From: Bacteroidia bacterium
Lineage (GTDB): Bacteria > Bacteroidota > Bacteroidia > Bacteroidales > Prolixibacteraceae
Direction of reading: 5' to 3'
Assembly: GCA_026391655.1 (NCBI GenBank)
Contig: JAPLDR010000018.1
Coordinates: 24,141 to 88,140 of the forward strand
DNA length: 64,000 bases
Position numbers and translations under genes: made by a program. Below are positions 25,505 through 34,488 of this stretch, in pieces. A model generated the notes under the pieces. It saw only the letters and a program-made list of their open reading frames with translations, was not told the DNA's origin and did not search any database. Every line of letters starts with the position of its first letter. Position 1 is the stretch's first letter.

Positions 25505-27508
25505 TTAATCATTATTAAGCAAGGCCATTACTTCCGAATACATCTGTTCGTTGGAATAGCCGTCAATGTCAATCGACTTCGAACGGCAGAAAGCGACACA
25601 AGTTCCGCAGCCCTGACACAATCCGGGATTAACTTTAGCCACCCGTTTGATGACATTACCTTTCCGATCGGTGATCAGCTCCTCGCCTATCGCCTGATAC
25701 GGACAAGCCGAAGCGCACATAAAACATCCAACACAGGTTGAATAAACAGGTGGAGCACTCCGGTTTACCACGGCAACGACCGGTTCGCGGCTCAACTCAT
25801 TCTGCGAAAATAAAATGATCACTTTACTGGCAGCTCCAGAAGCTTGCGATACCGTTTCGGGGATATCTTTCGGTGCCTGACAAGCACCTGCAAGAAAAAT
25901 ACCGGCTGTATTGGTTTCAACCGGTTTTAATTTTGGGTGGGCTTCGGAAAAGAAATTATACGAATCGTACGATACATGCATCTTTTGAGCCAACTCTTCA
26001 GCGCCCGGGTTAGCTACCGCAGCTGATGCCAGGACTACCATATCTGCCTCAATTTCAACGGGTTTTGCATTCAACAAAGTATCAACACCTTTCACAATCA
26101 GTTTGCCGTTTTCCTCATATACTTTTGAAACACGACCCCGAATGTAATTCACTTCATCATCAACAATGGCGCGCCGGACAAATTCTTCGTAATTTTTCCC
26201 TGCCGCCCTGATATCCATGTAAAATATATAGGACTTTCCGCCATGTACCTTGTGTTGATAGAGCATGGCATGCTTGGCCGTGTACATACAACAAATTTTC
26301 GAGCAATAAGGAATTCCCTTGGCCGGATCGCGCGAACCGGCGCAGGCAACAAATACGATCTTTTCAGGTATTTTCCCATCCGACGGGCGACGAATTTCAC
26401 CCAAAGTAGGTCCTGAGGCCGAAGCCAGCCTTTCGAACTGTAAGCCGGTTATCACGTCTTTGTACTTTCCATAACCATATTCGGGAAATCCCGATGGTTG
26501 CATCACGTTAAACCCTGTGGCAATAACCACCGCACCAACTTCAAGTTCGACAAGCTCATCCTGCTGATCGAAACGGATAGCACCAGTCGGACAAAGTTTC
26601 TCGCAAATCTTGCATTTACCTTTTTGATAGTACGTACAATTATCCTTATCAATCACCGGTTTGTTCGGAACTGCTTGCGGAAACGGCACATAAATAGCTG
26701 TGCGTGTTCCCAAACCCGTATTAAATTCGCTGGGTATTTTTTTTGTCGGACATTTGGTGGTACAATGACCACAGCCGTTACATATATTTTCATCAATACT
26801 TTTGGCCTTCTTACGGATTGTTGCTTTAAAATTACCGATAAAACCCTCCAGCTTTTCAAGTTCAGCATAAGTCCATAAGGTAATATTCGGATGCTGAGCT
26901 ACTTCAACCATTCGCGGGGTAAGGATGCACTGTGAACAATCGAGGGTTGGAAAAGTCTCCGAAAGCTGCGACATATGCCCGCCAATAGAAGGATCTTTTT
27001 CAACCAGGATAACTTTATGCCCTGCATTTGCAATATCGAGGCTTGCCTGTATCCCGGCAATTCCTCCACCCAGGACAAGTGCTGTTTTTGTGACCGGAAC
27101 TTTAATCGGATAAAGTGGTTTATTGAGTTTCACCTTTTCAACAAGCGTCCTTACAAGGTCTATTGCTTTTTGCGTTGTGGCTTCGCTTTTATCATGTACC
27201 CACGAACAATGTTCCCTTAGGTTCGACATTTCGCACATATATGGATTCAGGCCTGCTTCCTGGCAAGCCTTCCGAAAAGTCGGTTCGTGCATTCGCGGAG
27301 AACATGCCGCCACTACAACTCCGGTCAAACCTTTTTCTTTTATCGTTTGCTTGATAATGGTTTGTCCCGGGTCGGAACACATATATTTATAGTCTGTGCT
27401 GAATTCAACTCCTTCCAGTTTTCCAGTCTCTTCAGCAACTCTGACGACATCTACAGTTGAGCTGATATTTTCGCCACAGTGACAAATAAAAACACCAATT
27501 TTCGACAT
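25505..27508 (-). CDS. hdrA: heterodisulfide reductase subunit A (bifurcating flavoprotein)
   Basis: A 667-residue HdrA. An N-terminal segment with VFICHCGENI is followed by the thioredoxin-reductase-like FAD domain (GGGIAGIQASLDIA near residue 148), the Cys motif LDCSQCILTPRMVE, a ferredoxin insert with CNGCGHCTTKCP and CTYYQKGKCKICEKLCP, and a C-terminal ferredoxin domain with CVGCFMCASACP and CQGCGTCVAFC. The FAD is where electron pairs are split between ferredoxin and the HdrB site. No in-frame UGA indicating selenocysteine is present. It stands between hdrB and flxD with 12-base gaps on each side, so all subunits are made together. Confidence 0.93.
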   Translation of the reverse strand: MSKIGVFICHCGENISSTVDVVRVAEETGKLEGVEFSTDYKYMCSDPGQTIIKQTIKEKGLTGVVVAACSPRMHEPTFRKACQEAGLNPYMCEMSNLREHCSWVHDKSEATTQKAIDLVRTLVEKVKLNKPLYPIKVPVTKTALVLGGGIAGIQASLDIANAGHKVILVEKDPSIGGHMSQLSETFPTLDCSQCILTPRMVEVAQHPNITLWTYAELEKLEGFIGNFKATIRKKAKSIDENICNGCGHCTTKCPTKKIPSEFNTGLGTRTAIYVPFPQAVPNKPVIDKDNCTYYQKGKCKICEKLCPTGAIRFDQQDELVELEVGAVVIATGFNVMQPSGFPEYGYGKYKDVITGLQFERLASASGPTLGEIRRPSDGKIPEKIVFVACAGSRDPAKGIPYCSKICCMYTAKHAMLYQHKVHGGKSYIFYMDIRAAGKNYEEFVRRAIVDDEVNYIRGRVSKVYEENGKLIVKGVDTLLNAKPVEIEADMVVLASAAVANPGAEELAQKMHVSYDSYNFFSEAHPKLKPVETNTAGIFLAGACQAPKDIPETVSQASGAASKVIILFSQNELSREPVVAVVNRSAPPVYSTCVGCFMCASACPYQAIGEELITDRKGNVIKRVAKVNPGLCQGCGTCVAFCRSKSIDIDGYSNEQMYSEVMALLNND

Positions 27509-27520
27509 ACTCGTTTAATT

Positions 27521-28375
27521 TTAACTATTTACAGGCAGATTTACAGGCACAAAATGTCTGTTAATTCCGGCCTGACGGGGAGTAAGCCCCAAAGCCAGGG
27601 CAATCGCCTGGGTGATATATATGACAGGAATATCGACTTTCATATCCAGATAGGCTTCGATAGCCGGCCGGCGCATGTCAAGGTTTGAATGGCACATCGG
27701 ACAGGCAACAACAATTGCTTTAGCACCGCGGTTAACCGCATCACGCACAATTTTGCCCGACAGTTCGCCTACAATTTTCGGCTTCGACACACTGAATCCT
27801 GCACCACAACATTCTGTTTTGAATGGCCAATCGATTGGATTGGCTCCCAGTTTCTGCATAATCACATCCATCGACATAGGATCTTCAAAACGCTCGCTCT
27901 TCATCACTTTTTGCGGACGAACCAATAAACAGCCATAATAACAAGCCACATCAAAATTTAATTGTTTCTTTATCAGTGTGTTAAGATGGGAAACTATGTG
28001 TTGTTCAATAAACTGCAATACATTTAAAATTTTGATCCGGTTATTCAGCGGCATTTGCAGCTTTTCTTCTATTTGTATTTTAATCTCTTTGTTTTCGTCG
28101 AGTTCATGTTGAGTCATTATCAACCGGTTAAAGCAGGCGGCACAGGGAACCACCAGTTCATCCATTTCTTCAAGTTCAGCAAGAGCCAGGTTCCTGGCGG
28201 GAAGTGACAATGAAAGCTCTTTATTCAGGTTGTGGGCAGCCGTAGCTCCACAGCAATTCCAGTCAGTTATTTCACACAACTCAATACCTGCTTCTTTGGC
28301 AATGGCAAGCAGCGATTCGTTATATTCACGCGAAGCGCCTGTTAACGAACATCCAGGATAAAATCCTATCTTCAT
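27521..28375 (-). CDS. hdrB: heterodisulfide reductase subunit B (CCG domains)
   Basis: A 284-residue protein with the two CCG domains that hold the non-cubane iron-sulfur clusters reducing a disulfide. The first is seen as CSLTGASREY, DWNCCGATAAH and VVPCAACFNRL, the second as CYYGCLLVRP, KTECCGAGFSV and VVACPMCHSNLD. Both repeats retain all cysteines, so disulfide reduction chemistry is possible. The natural disulfide is unknown: DsrC, a proposed partner in sulfate reducers, is not encoded here. It overlaps hdrC by 4 bases. Confidence 0.93.
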   Translation of the reverse strand: MKIGFYPGCSLTGASREYNESLLAIAKEAGIELCEITDWNCCGATAAHNLNKELSLSLPARNLALAELEEMDELVVPCAACFNRLIMTQHELDENKEIKIQIEEKLQMPLNNRIKILNVLQFIEQHIVSHLNTLIKKQLNFDVACYYGCLLVRPQKVMKSERFEDPMSMDVIMQKLGANPIDWPFKTECCGAGFSVSKPKIVGELSGKIVRDAVNRGAKAIVVACPMCHSNLDMRRPAIEAYLDMKVDIPVIYITQAIALALGLTPRQAGINRHFVPVNLPVNS

Positions 28376-28923
28376 GATTTCCTTTTTTTGAACTGATCCT
28401 TAAATAAGCGGGCAAATCCTTTTTTGTCTTTAATGCGTTCAGGCAGCAGATGAAGTTTACCCTTGCTATACATCTCAGGGGCGAGCATAACGTCCTGAAA
28501 AAAATTTCCGGAATGAATTTTATAATCGAGAATAAGGCTCATCTCGTGCAATCGTCCATTCCGTTCCACTGCATTTAGAAATGATTTATGAAACGTTACA
28601 ATATCAGCAGCCTGGGAATTTACTTTACCTTCCGCATATGACTTTTCGCGCAAATAATCGAATACCTTCGGGATATCAAGTTCCATCGGGCATCGGGAAT
28701 AACATGTTTCGCAGGTTAAACACAACCAGATGCTGTTCGATCGCAGTACCTCTTCCTCCGAAGCAGCATCCCCCGATTGTAACATTCGCATAATAACACT
28801 GGGACGGAGATCCATCCTTTCTGCAACGGGACATCCGGCCGTGCATTTACCACATTGATAGCACTCCGTAATGTTAACTCCGGTTAATTGCCTTATTTTA
28901 TCAGATAGATCTTCCTGATTCAT
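28372..28923 (-). CDS. hdrC: heterodisulfide reductase subunit C (4Fe-4S)
   Basis: A 183-residue iron-sulfur protein that passes electrons from HdrA to HdrB. The two ferredoxin motifs are CYQCGKCTAGCPVAERMDL (from residue 21) and CLTCETCYSRCPMELDIPKV. The C-terminus is basic. Length and arrangement are standard for HdrC. It starts 20 bases after exbD and overlaps hdrB, so translation of the Hdr part is coupled. Confidence 0.92.
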   Translation of the reverse strand: MNQEDLSDKIRQLTGVNITECYQCGKCTAGCPVAERMDLRPSVIMRMLQSGDAASEEEVLRSNSIWLCLTCETCYSRCPMELDIPKVFDYLREKSYAEGKVNSQAADIVTFHKSFLNAVERNGRLHEMSLILDYKIHSGNFFQDVMLAPEMYSKGKLHLLPERIKDKKGFARLFKDQFKKRKS

Positions 28924-28943
28924 TTTTGATTAAAATTAAAACC

Positions 28944-29357
28944 TTATTTCGTTGATTCTTTTCGCGTTGTTGCCAAAACCATCTTGACCTCAACCTTAGT
29001 CCCTATTTGCAAAACATCGACCAATGACTGAACAGCAATCGCATTATCACAACGTACAATGGCATGCACTTCGCTGTTTTCCTTCTTTTCCTTCCTCAAT
29101 ACAGGTTCAATTTCCAAAAATTGAACCTGCTTGTTATTAATGTAATATTTCAAATCTTTTGTGATCGAAATTGCTATTTCTTTCGGTGGCTTGTTCATCG
29201 ATTGTGTCTGGTTCGCCTGAGGAAGGAGCAGTTTAATGGTTCCCGGGGTTATCATGGTTGATGCAATCAGAAAGAACAACATCAGAAAAAACATGATATC
29301 ACTGAAGGAATTTGAAAATATCTCAAAAACCTGTTTCCTTTCGCTTCTGAGATTCAT
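28944..29357 (-). CDS. exbD: ExbD/TolR-like biopolymer transport protein
   Basis: A 137-residue inner membrane protein with one transmembrane helix (about residues 15-37, FSDIMFFLMLFFLIASTMI) and a periplasmic domain. The Asp near the start of the helix (SFSDIMF) is the expected proton-carrying residue of ExbD/TolR proteins. With ExbB it forms a proton-driven motor that energises TonB or Tol-type machinery. Its start overlaps the exbB stop by 4 bases. It is followed after 20 bases by hdrC. TolR is an equally good label, as no TonB or TolA gene is nearby. Confidence 0.85.
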   Translation of the reverse strand: MNLRSERKQVFEIFSNSFSDIMFFLMLFFLIASTMITPGTIKLLLPQANQTQSMNKPPKEIAISITKDLKYYINNKQVQFLEIEPVLRKEKKENSEVHAIVRCDNAIAVQSLVDVLQIGTKVEVKMVLATTRKESTK

Positions 29358-29998
29358 TTTGAGGAATTATTAATCAAATCAATAAACCGGACACATTGAA
29401 GTTCCCAACTCTGTACCAGCCGATTGATCTTGTGATTTAAAAAATGGTAGGATACATACGCAATAATGCCGATGCTAAGACCAACTCCCGAAGTAATTAA
29501 TTTCTCATATAACCCACCGGAGATTAATGAAATACTGATATTATCGGCAAGTGAGATGCTGTAAAAGATTTTAATTACCCCTGCAATTGTACCTATAAAG
29601 CCCATCATTGGGGCAACACCAGCGATAACACCTAAAAAATACATGTTCCCTTCGTATTTATAAACTTCCAGTTTCCCTTCCATTTCCATCAGTTCGTGAA
29701 TATCACGTAATGGTTTGCCTAAATTTTGTATGCCTTTCGTGAGAATACGAGATTCGGAACTGTCAGTTGAAGCGCATAAAGCCAATGCCGTATCAATTTT
29801 ACCCTCTTTTACAAGATTTTTTAGCATTTCAAAAAAGGCAGAATCTGTCCTCTTTTGGCTTTTTAAATAAATATACCGATCGAAAAATATATAAACAGAA
29901 ATAATCGACAGTAAAAACAATGGAACCATCAGCCATCCACCCTTCATCAAAAGATCAAAGTACGACACTTCAGCCGCAGGTACAAATAGTAGAATCAT
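29354..29998 (-). CDS. exbB: ExbB/TolQ/MotA-type proton channel protein
   Basis: A 214-residue inner membrane protein of the MotA/TolQ/ExbB family. Three transmembrane segments are seen at about residues 18-38, 116-140 and 157-180, with GVAPMMGFIGTIAGVIKIF in the second being the family signature. It pairs with the ExbD-like protein as a proton channel. It is the first gene of the minus-strand unit that continues into hdrCBA-flxDCBA. No clear TAnnTTTG element was found in front of it. Confidence 0.88.
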   Translation of the reverse strand: MILLFVPAAEVSYFDLLMKGGWLMVPLFLLSIISVYIFFDRYIYLKSQKRTDSAFFEMLKNLVKEGKIDTALALCASTDSSESRILTKGIQNLGKPLRDIHELMEMEGKLEVYKYEGNMYFLGVIAGVAPMMGFIGTIAGVIKIFYSISLADNISISLISGGLYEKLITSGVGLSIGIIAYVSYHFLNHKINRLVQSWELQCVRFIDLINNSSK

Positions 29999-30103
29999 TA
30001 AATCAGATTTTAGTGATAATCAAAATATTAACGTAGGTAGTGAATAATGTAAAACGCGTCATAAAAATTTAACTTATAGCATTTTATAATCAAAAAATTA
30101 AAA

Positions 30104-30238
30104 TTAAAATTTGTAAATGGATTGTGATTTGGATTGGCAGCAAGGAGAACCATCACCGGATGAATCCAGCCTCTCTTTTGCGATCCCAATATAATTGGAA
30201 ATATAGAGTAAAAATACGATTAAAAACAACCGAATCAT
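30104..30238 (-). CDS. possible 44-residue secreted or membrane peptide
   Basis: A short frame starting ATG with a hydrophobic stretch of about 17 residues after MIRLF, followed by a hydrophilic tail with a Cys-Cys pair (PCCQ). It has a signal-peptide or membrane-anchor character but no recognised family and no obvious ribosome binding site, which is common in this phylum. It lies 106 bases before exbB on the same strand, so it could be its leader gene. It may equally be chance. Confidence 0.3.
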   Translation of the reverse strand: MIRLFLIVFLLYISNYIGIAKERLDSSGDGSPCCQSKSQSIYKF

Positions 30239-30470
30239 ATTGACTGCCTTATCTACTGTCTTTTATATAAGCAAATTACTGATTGTTATCTTTAAATGGA
30301 ATAAACTCCATGCATAAAAGATGCTGTATTGTTGCCTAAATTTTAACGCGTCAAAGATGGACAAATTATTTTAATTTTAAAAAATCGATCTTCATGAAAA
30401 TCAAAAAAATGAAGACAGATAATCCCTGATGAAACGATGCCTTTTGCATTTCCCAAATTTTTAAACCAGA

Positions 30471-30502
30471 AAAGAGGCTGAACTCAATGAGCCAGCCTCT
30501 TC
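30471..30502 (-). terminator. groEL terminator hairpin
   Basis: AAGAGGCTG (30472-30480) and CAGCCTCTT (30493-30501) form a 9-bp stem with a 12-base loop. Read on the minus strand it follows the groEL stop by 44 bases and ends in TTTTCT. Confidence 0.75.
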
Positions 30503-30545
30503 TTCAATTTCAACCAGTGCGGTCGATATAAATTGGTTTTGTGGA

Positions 30546-32085
<1,540 letters not shown>

Positions 32086-32120
32086 TTAATGTTTTTAATA
32101 ATTGTCAATAAATTAATCAA

Positions 32121-32399
32121 TTAAGCGATAAAAAGAACATCCGACTGTGAGATCAAAAGATAGTCGTTGCCCTCAATTGTAATTTCAGTTCCTGAATACT
32201 TTCCGTAGAATACAGTATCACCAACTTTAACTTCCACTGTTTCGTCTTTTTTTGCGATTCCCACGAGCATAACTTTACCTGCCAGTGGTTTTTCTTTCGC
32301 TGAGTCAGGTATGATAATACCACCTGCTGTTTTTGTAACTGCTTGCTGCGGCTCTACTAATACTTTGCCGGCAAGGATTTTCCCTTTAAGTTCTGCCAT
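32121..32399 (-). CDS. groES: co-chaperonin GroES
   Basis: A 92-residue co-chaperonin capping the GroEL ring. LAGKVLVEPQQAV, the mobile loop KTAGGIIIPDSAKEKP, and VGDTVFYGKYSGTEI are all standard, and the length is normal. It precedes groEL by 38 bases on the same strand. No CIRCE element (TTAGCACTC-N9-GAGTGCTAA) was seen upstream. Confidence 0.97.
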   Translation of the reverse strand: MAELKGKILAGKVLVEPQQAVTKTAGGIIIPDSAKEKPLAGKVMLVGIAKKDETVEVKVGDTVFYGKYSGTEITIEGNDYLLISQSDVLFIA

Positions 32400-32761
32400 T
32401 TCAAATTTTATTTATAATTAGACAATAGTTTATCGTTGCAGGGCATTCTAAACAGAAAATATGCCAAACCCGTTTAAGACCTGTTTTGTCCTGTTACTAC
32501 GACATATTTACAATATCAATTTACGCATCAAAACTGAATACCTTCTAACAATTTGTATTACAGTCATTTTAAAACCACTTATAACTGACATCCTTCACTG
32601 CCAACATGACATTAAATAAAAGGAATGTCAGAAACAAGCACAAAAGCCCGGTTCGTCAGTTGACGGATCGGGCTTTTGTATATATCAATCTGAATCTAAT
32701 TCAACATCTCATTAAAACAGACATGTGTCAATAACCTGAGAGCTGATTAATAACTAACAAT
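32400..32761. other. intergenic region upstream of groES
   Basis: A 362-base gap between groES and secG, both on the minus strand. It should hold the groES promoter, but no exact TAnnTTTG or CIRCE site was found. The strong hairpin at 32641-32678 near the secG end is listed separately. Nothing else was recognised. Confidence 0.6.
32641..32678 (-). terminator. terminator after secG
   Basis: CAAAAGCCCG (32641-32650) pairs exactly with CGGGCTTTTG (32669-32678), with further pairing of TCGTCA and TGACGGA inside. On the minus strand the stem ends in a T-run. It closes the sigma-54 activator-lptE-TPR-secG unit. Confidence 0.8.
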
Positions 32762-33088
32762 TTATTTTGTTGAATCGCGTACTGCCTGCGGGAAATTGGG
32801 AACCTGACTCGGATCCTGTACCTGCTGAATCTGATCTTCAATTTTAGATTTATCTTGTTCACCCTGACGTGGAAGGAAAGCAGTTGCACTTATAGATAGA
32901 ACAACAAGCGCTATAGCAAGAAACCATGTCGCTTTCTCCAAAAAATCGGTAGTCCGGCGCACACCCATTACCTGGTTTGAGCTTGAAAATGACGATGTAA
33001 GACCACCGCCTTTTGAATTCTGAACCAATACCAACAATATCAGCAGAGCACAGACAATAAAAATTATAACAATAATAAGAGTGTACAT
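32762..33088 (-). CDS. secG: preprotein translocase subunit SecG
   Basis: A 108-residue membrane protein with two transmembrane helices (about 2-24 and 52-72) and the SecG signature LVQNSKGGGLTSSFSS and a GVRRTTDFLEKATW segment between them. It assists SecYE-mediated export. The ATG at 33088 is chosen because it starts directly with the first helix and leaves the upstream gene free; an earlier in-frame ATG at 33145 would overlap the TPR gene by 53 bases. The acidic C-terminal tail is common in Bacteroidota SecG. Confidence 0.92.
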   Translation of the reverse strand: MYTLIIVIIFIVCALLILLVLVQNSKGGGLTSSFSSSNQVMGVRRTTDFLEKATWFLAIALVVLSISATAFLPRQGEQDKSKIEDQIQQVQDPSQVPNFPQAVRDSTK

Positions 33089-33092
33089 TGAA

Positions 33093-33908
33093 TTATTTAT
33101 TAAGCAGATTTGTAACTTCTTCAATTTGCCGCGCAAAATAAACACTTTTTTCGGGATATTTCAAACTTAATTTTTGAAAAGACTGAATTGCTTTCTGAAA
33201 AAGCCCCTGTTTTACGTAAATACGTGCTAAAGTTTCGGTGATAAATTCGTCATTTTCATTAACTCTATCCAGTTGTTTGTTAATTTTTTCGCTAATTCCG
33301 GAGTTGTCAGATTGCTTCGCAGAAAAAGCCGGATTATCTTTGATGAAACGGTCGATCAGATCGGATTTTTGTTCCGGCTCACTCTCCTTTTCTTTAATGA
33401 TGGACAGATGACTGATTTCCTTAACCAGTTCTGAAAGTGGTTTATCGGCCTCATCTTCTACTCCCTCAAGTGTATATGGATGATCGCTGTGCTCAAAATT
33501 CAATAAATCGAAATGCCCTTTTTCAGTATGATTGACCAATGTCAAAAACGCTTCCCCGGGTTCAACCCTTTGTTCCGGAAAATCATCAGACAACTCAATG
33601 GTCGGAAGATCTTCCTGGCTGGATACAAAACTTATTTCCAGTGAATTATCACGCACCTGCTTTTTTTCAGGTCCTGGATTCAAAAGATGATAAAGGATTG
33701 TGCGGTCAGTTGCATATACCGCAGAGGTTTTTAACTGACCTGAAAACCGAAAATTACTTTCATTCTGCAAATTGCGCACATAAAGAAGGTGAGCACTCTG
33801 AAAGTAAGGATACTCATCCAGAATTTCCCGGAGTTCTCCAAGCGTCCGCTCATTGAGCGCAGACGGATCGTCAAGGTATCGCAGCATTTGATCACGAGTC
33901 ATCGACAT
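33093..33908 (-). CDS. TPR-like protein of unknown function
   Basis: A 271-residue cytoplasmic-looking protein. Residues 1-60 contain a helical segment (LRYLDDPSALNERTLGEL, YPYFQSAHLLYVRNL) that resembles a half tetratricopeptide repeat, the middle is acidic and low in complexity, and the end has another TPR-like pair (ETLARIYVKQGLFQKAIQSF, YPEKSVYFARQIEEV). The family is unnamed to me but I recall it between lptE and secG in related genomes. It ends 4 bases before the secG start and starts 37 bases after lptE. A role in envelope assembly is inference from position. Confidence 0.7.
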   Translation of the reverse strand: MSMTRDQMLRYLDDPSALNERTLGELREILDEYPYFQSAHLLYVRNLQNESNFRFSGQLKTSAVYATDRTILYHLLNPGPEKKQVRDNSLEISFVSSQEDLPTIELSDDFPEQRVEPGEAFLTLVNHTEKGHFDLLNFEHSDHPYTLEGVEDEADKPLSELVKEISHLSIIKEKESEPEQKSDLIDRFIKDNPAFSAKQSDNSGISEKINKQLDRVNENDEFITETLARIYVKQGLFQKAIQSFQKLSLKYPEKSVYFARQIEEVTNLLNK

Positions 33909-33945
33909 ACTACATCATCTTTTAAATAATACAACGTCAGCAAAG

Positions 33946-34485
33946 TTACCAATTCGCCACCGATTTATTGAATATATCATCAACCAATTGTTCCACGATC
34001 ACAGTGACAGCATCATTTTCGACATCATTCAGCGAACGCGTACTTTCCCAATCATAATAAGCTGAAAAAGAGGTGTTAAAGTCCTGCTCGTGATCTTTAT
34101 TGTTCGTAAATACCACCTTCACCGTTACCGTTAATCGGTTCATTGAAGCAAAATCTCTTCCTTGTTCGCTTTGCTGAATTGACAACGGACGCACTTCATA
34201 ACCGGTTATCTCGCCACCGAATTCAAGATCGCCCTGTTTATCATCCATCGACAATCCGGTTTCGTTCACGAATTTATCTTTCATTTTTTCGGTAAATGTC
34301 TGGCTCAGCATTGGATTGACAACTCTTGCCCTGTTCGTGAAAAAATCAATAAAGACTGTCTTCACATCAGAAGAAATTGATGCTCCTGTAAAGCCGTATT
34401 TCGGAAATTTACATGCGTTTACAACAAATATCAATGCCAGTATGCCAGCAAAAACCGAAAGTAATTTAATGGTTTTCTTTATCAT
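33946..34485 (-). CDS. lptE: LptE-family LPS assembly lipoprotein
   Basis: A 179-residue outer membrane lipoprotein; lipobox FVVNA-C with Cys25. The mature part shows YGFTGASI, VFIDFFTNRA, and ETGLSMDDKQGDLEFGGEITGYEV, the pattern of Bacteroidota LptE proteins, which plug the LptD barrel that inserts lipopolysaccharide into the outer leaflet. Its ATG lies 3 bases after the stop of the sigma-54 activator, so the two are coupled. KdsB, an enzyme of LPS core synthesis, is encoded just beyond on the other strand. Confidence 0.85.
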   Translation of the reverse strand: MIKKTIKLLSVFAGILALIFVVNACKFPKYGFTGASISSDVKTVFIDFFTNRARVVNPMLSQTFTEKMKDKFVNETGLSMDDKQGDLEFGGEITGYEVRPLSIQQSEQGRDFASMNRLTVTVKVVFTNNKDHEQDFNTSFSAYYDWESTRSLNDVENDAVTVIVEQLVDDIFNKSVANW

Positions 34486-34488
34486 TGA

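Larger units (their letters stand above)
29999..30545. other. intergenic region between exbB and groEL
   Basis: A 547-base AT-rich gap. It contains a possible 44-residue reading frame (30104-30238, minus) and the groEL terminator hairpin (30471-30502). The part from 30239 to 30470 shows no recognisable gene or RNA; the promoter for the exbB unit should lie in the first hundred bases or, if the small frame is real, upstream of it. Confidence 0.6.

Noticed and set aside
25505..27508. Selenocysteine in HdrA
   Set aside because: The frame has no internal UGA; the relevant positions are ordinary cysteines.
32400..32520. CIRCE heat-shock operator before groES
   Set aside because: No TTAGCACTC-N9-GAGTGCTAA or close variant is present.
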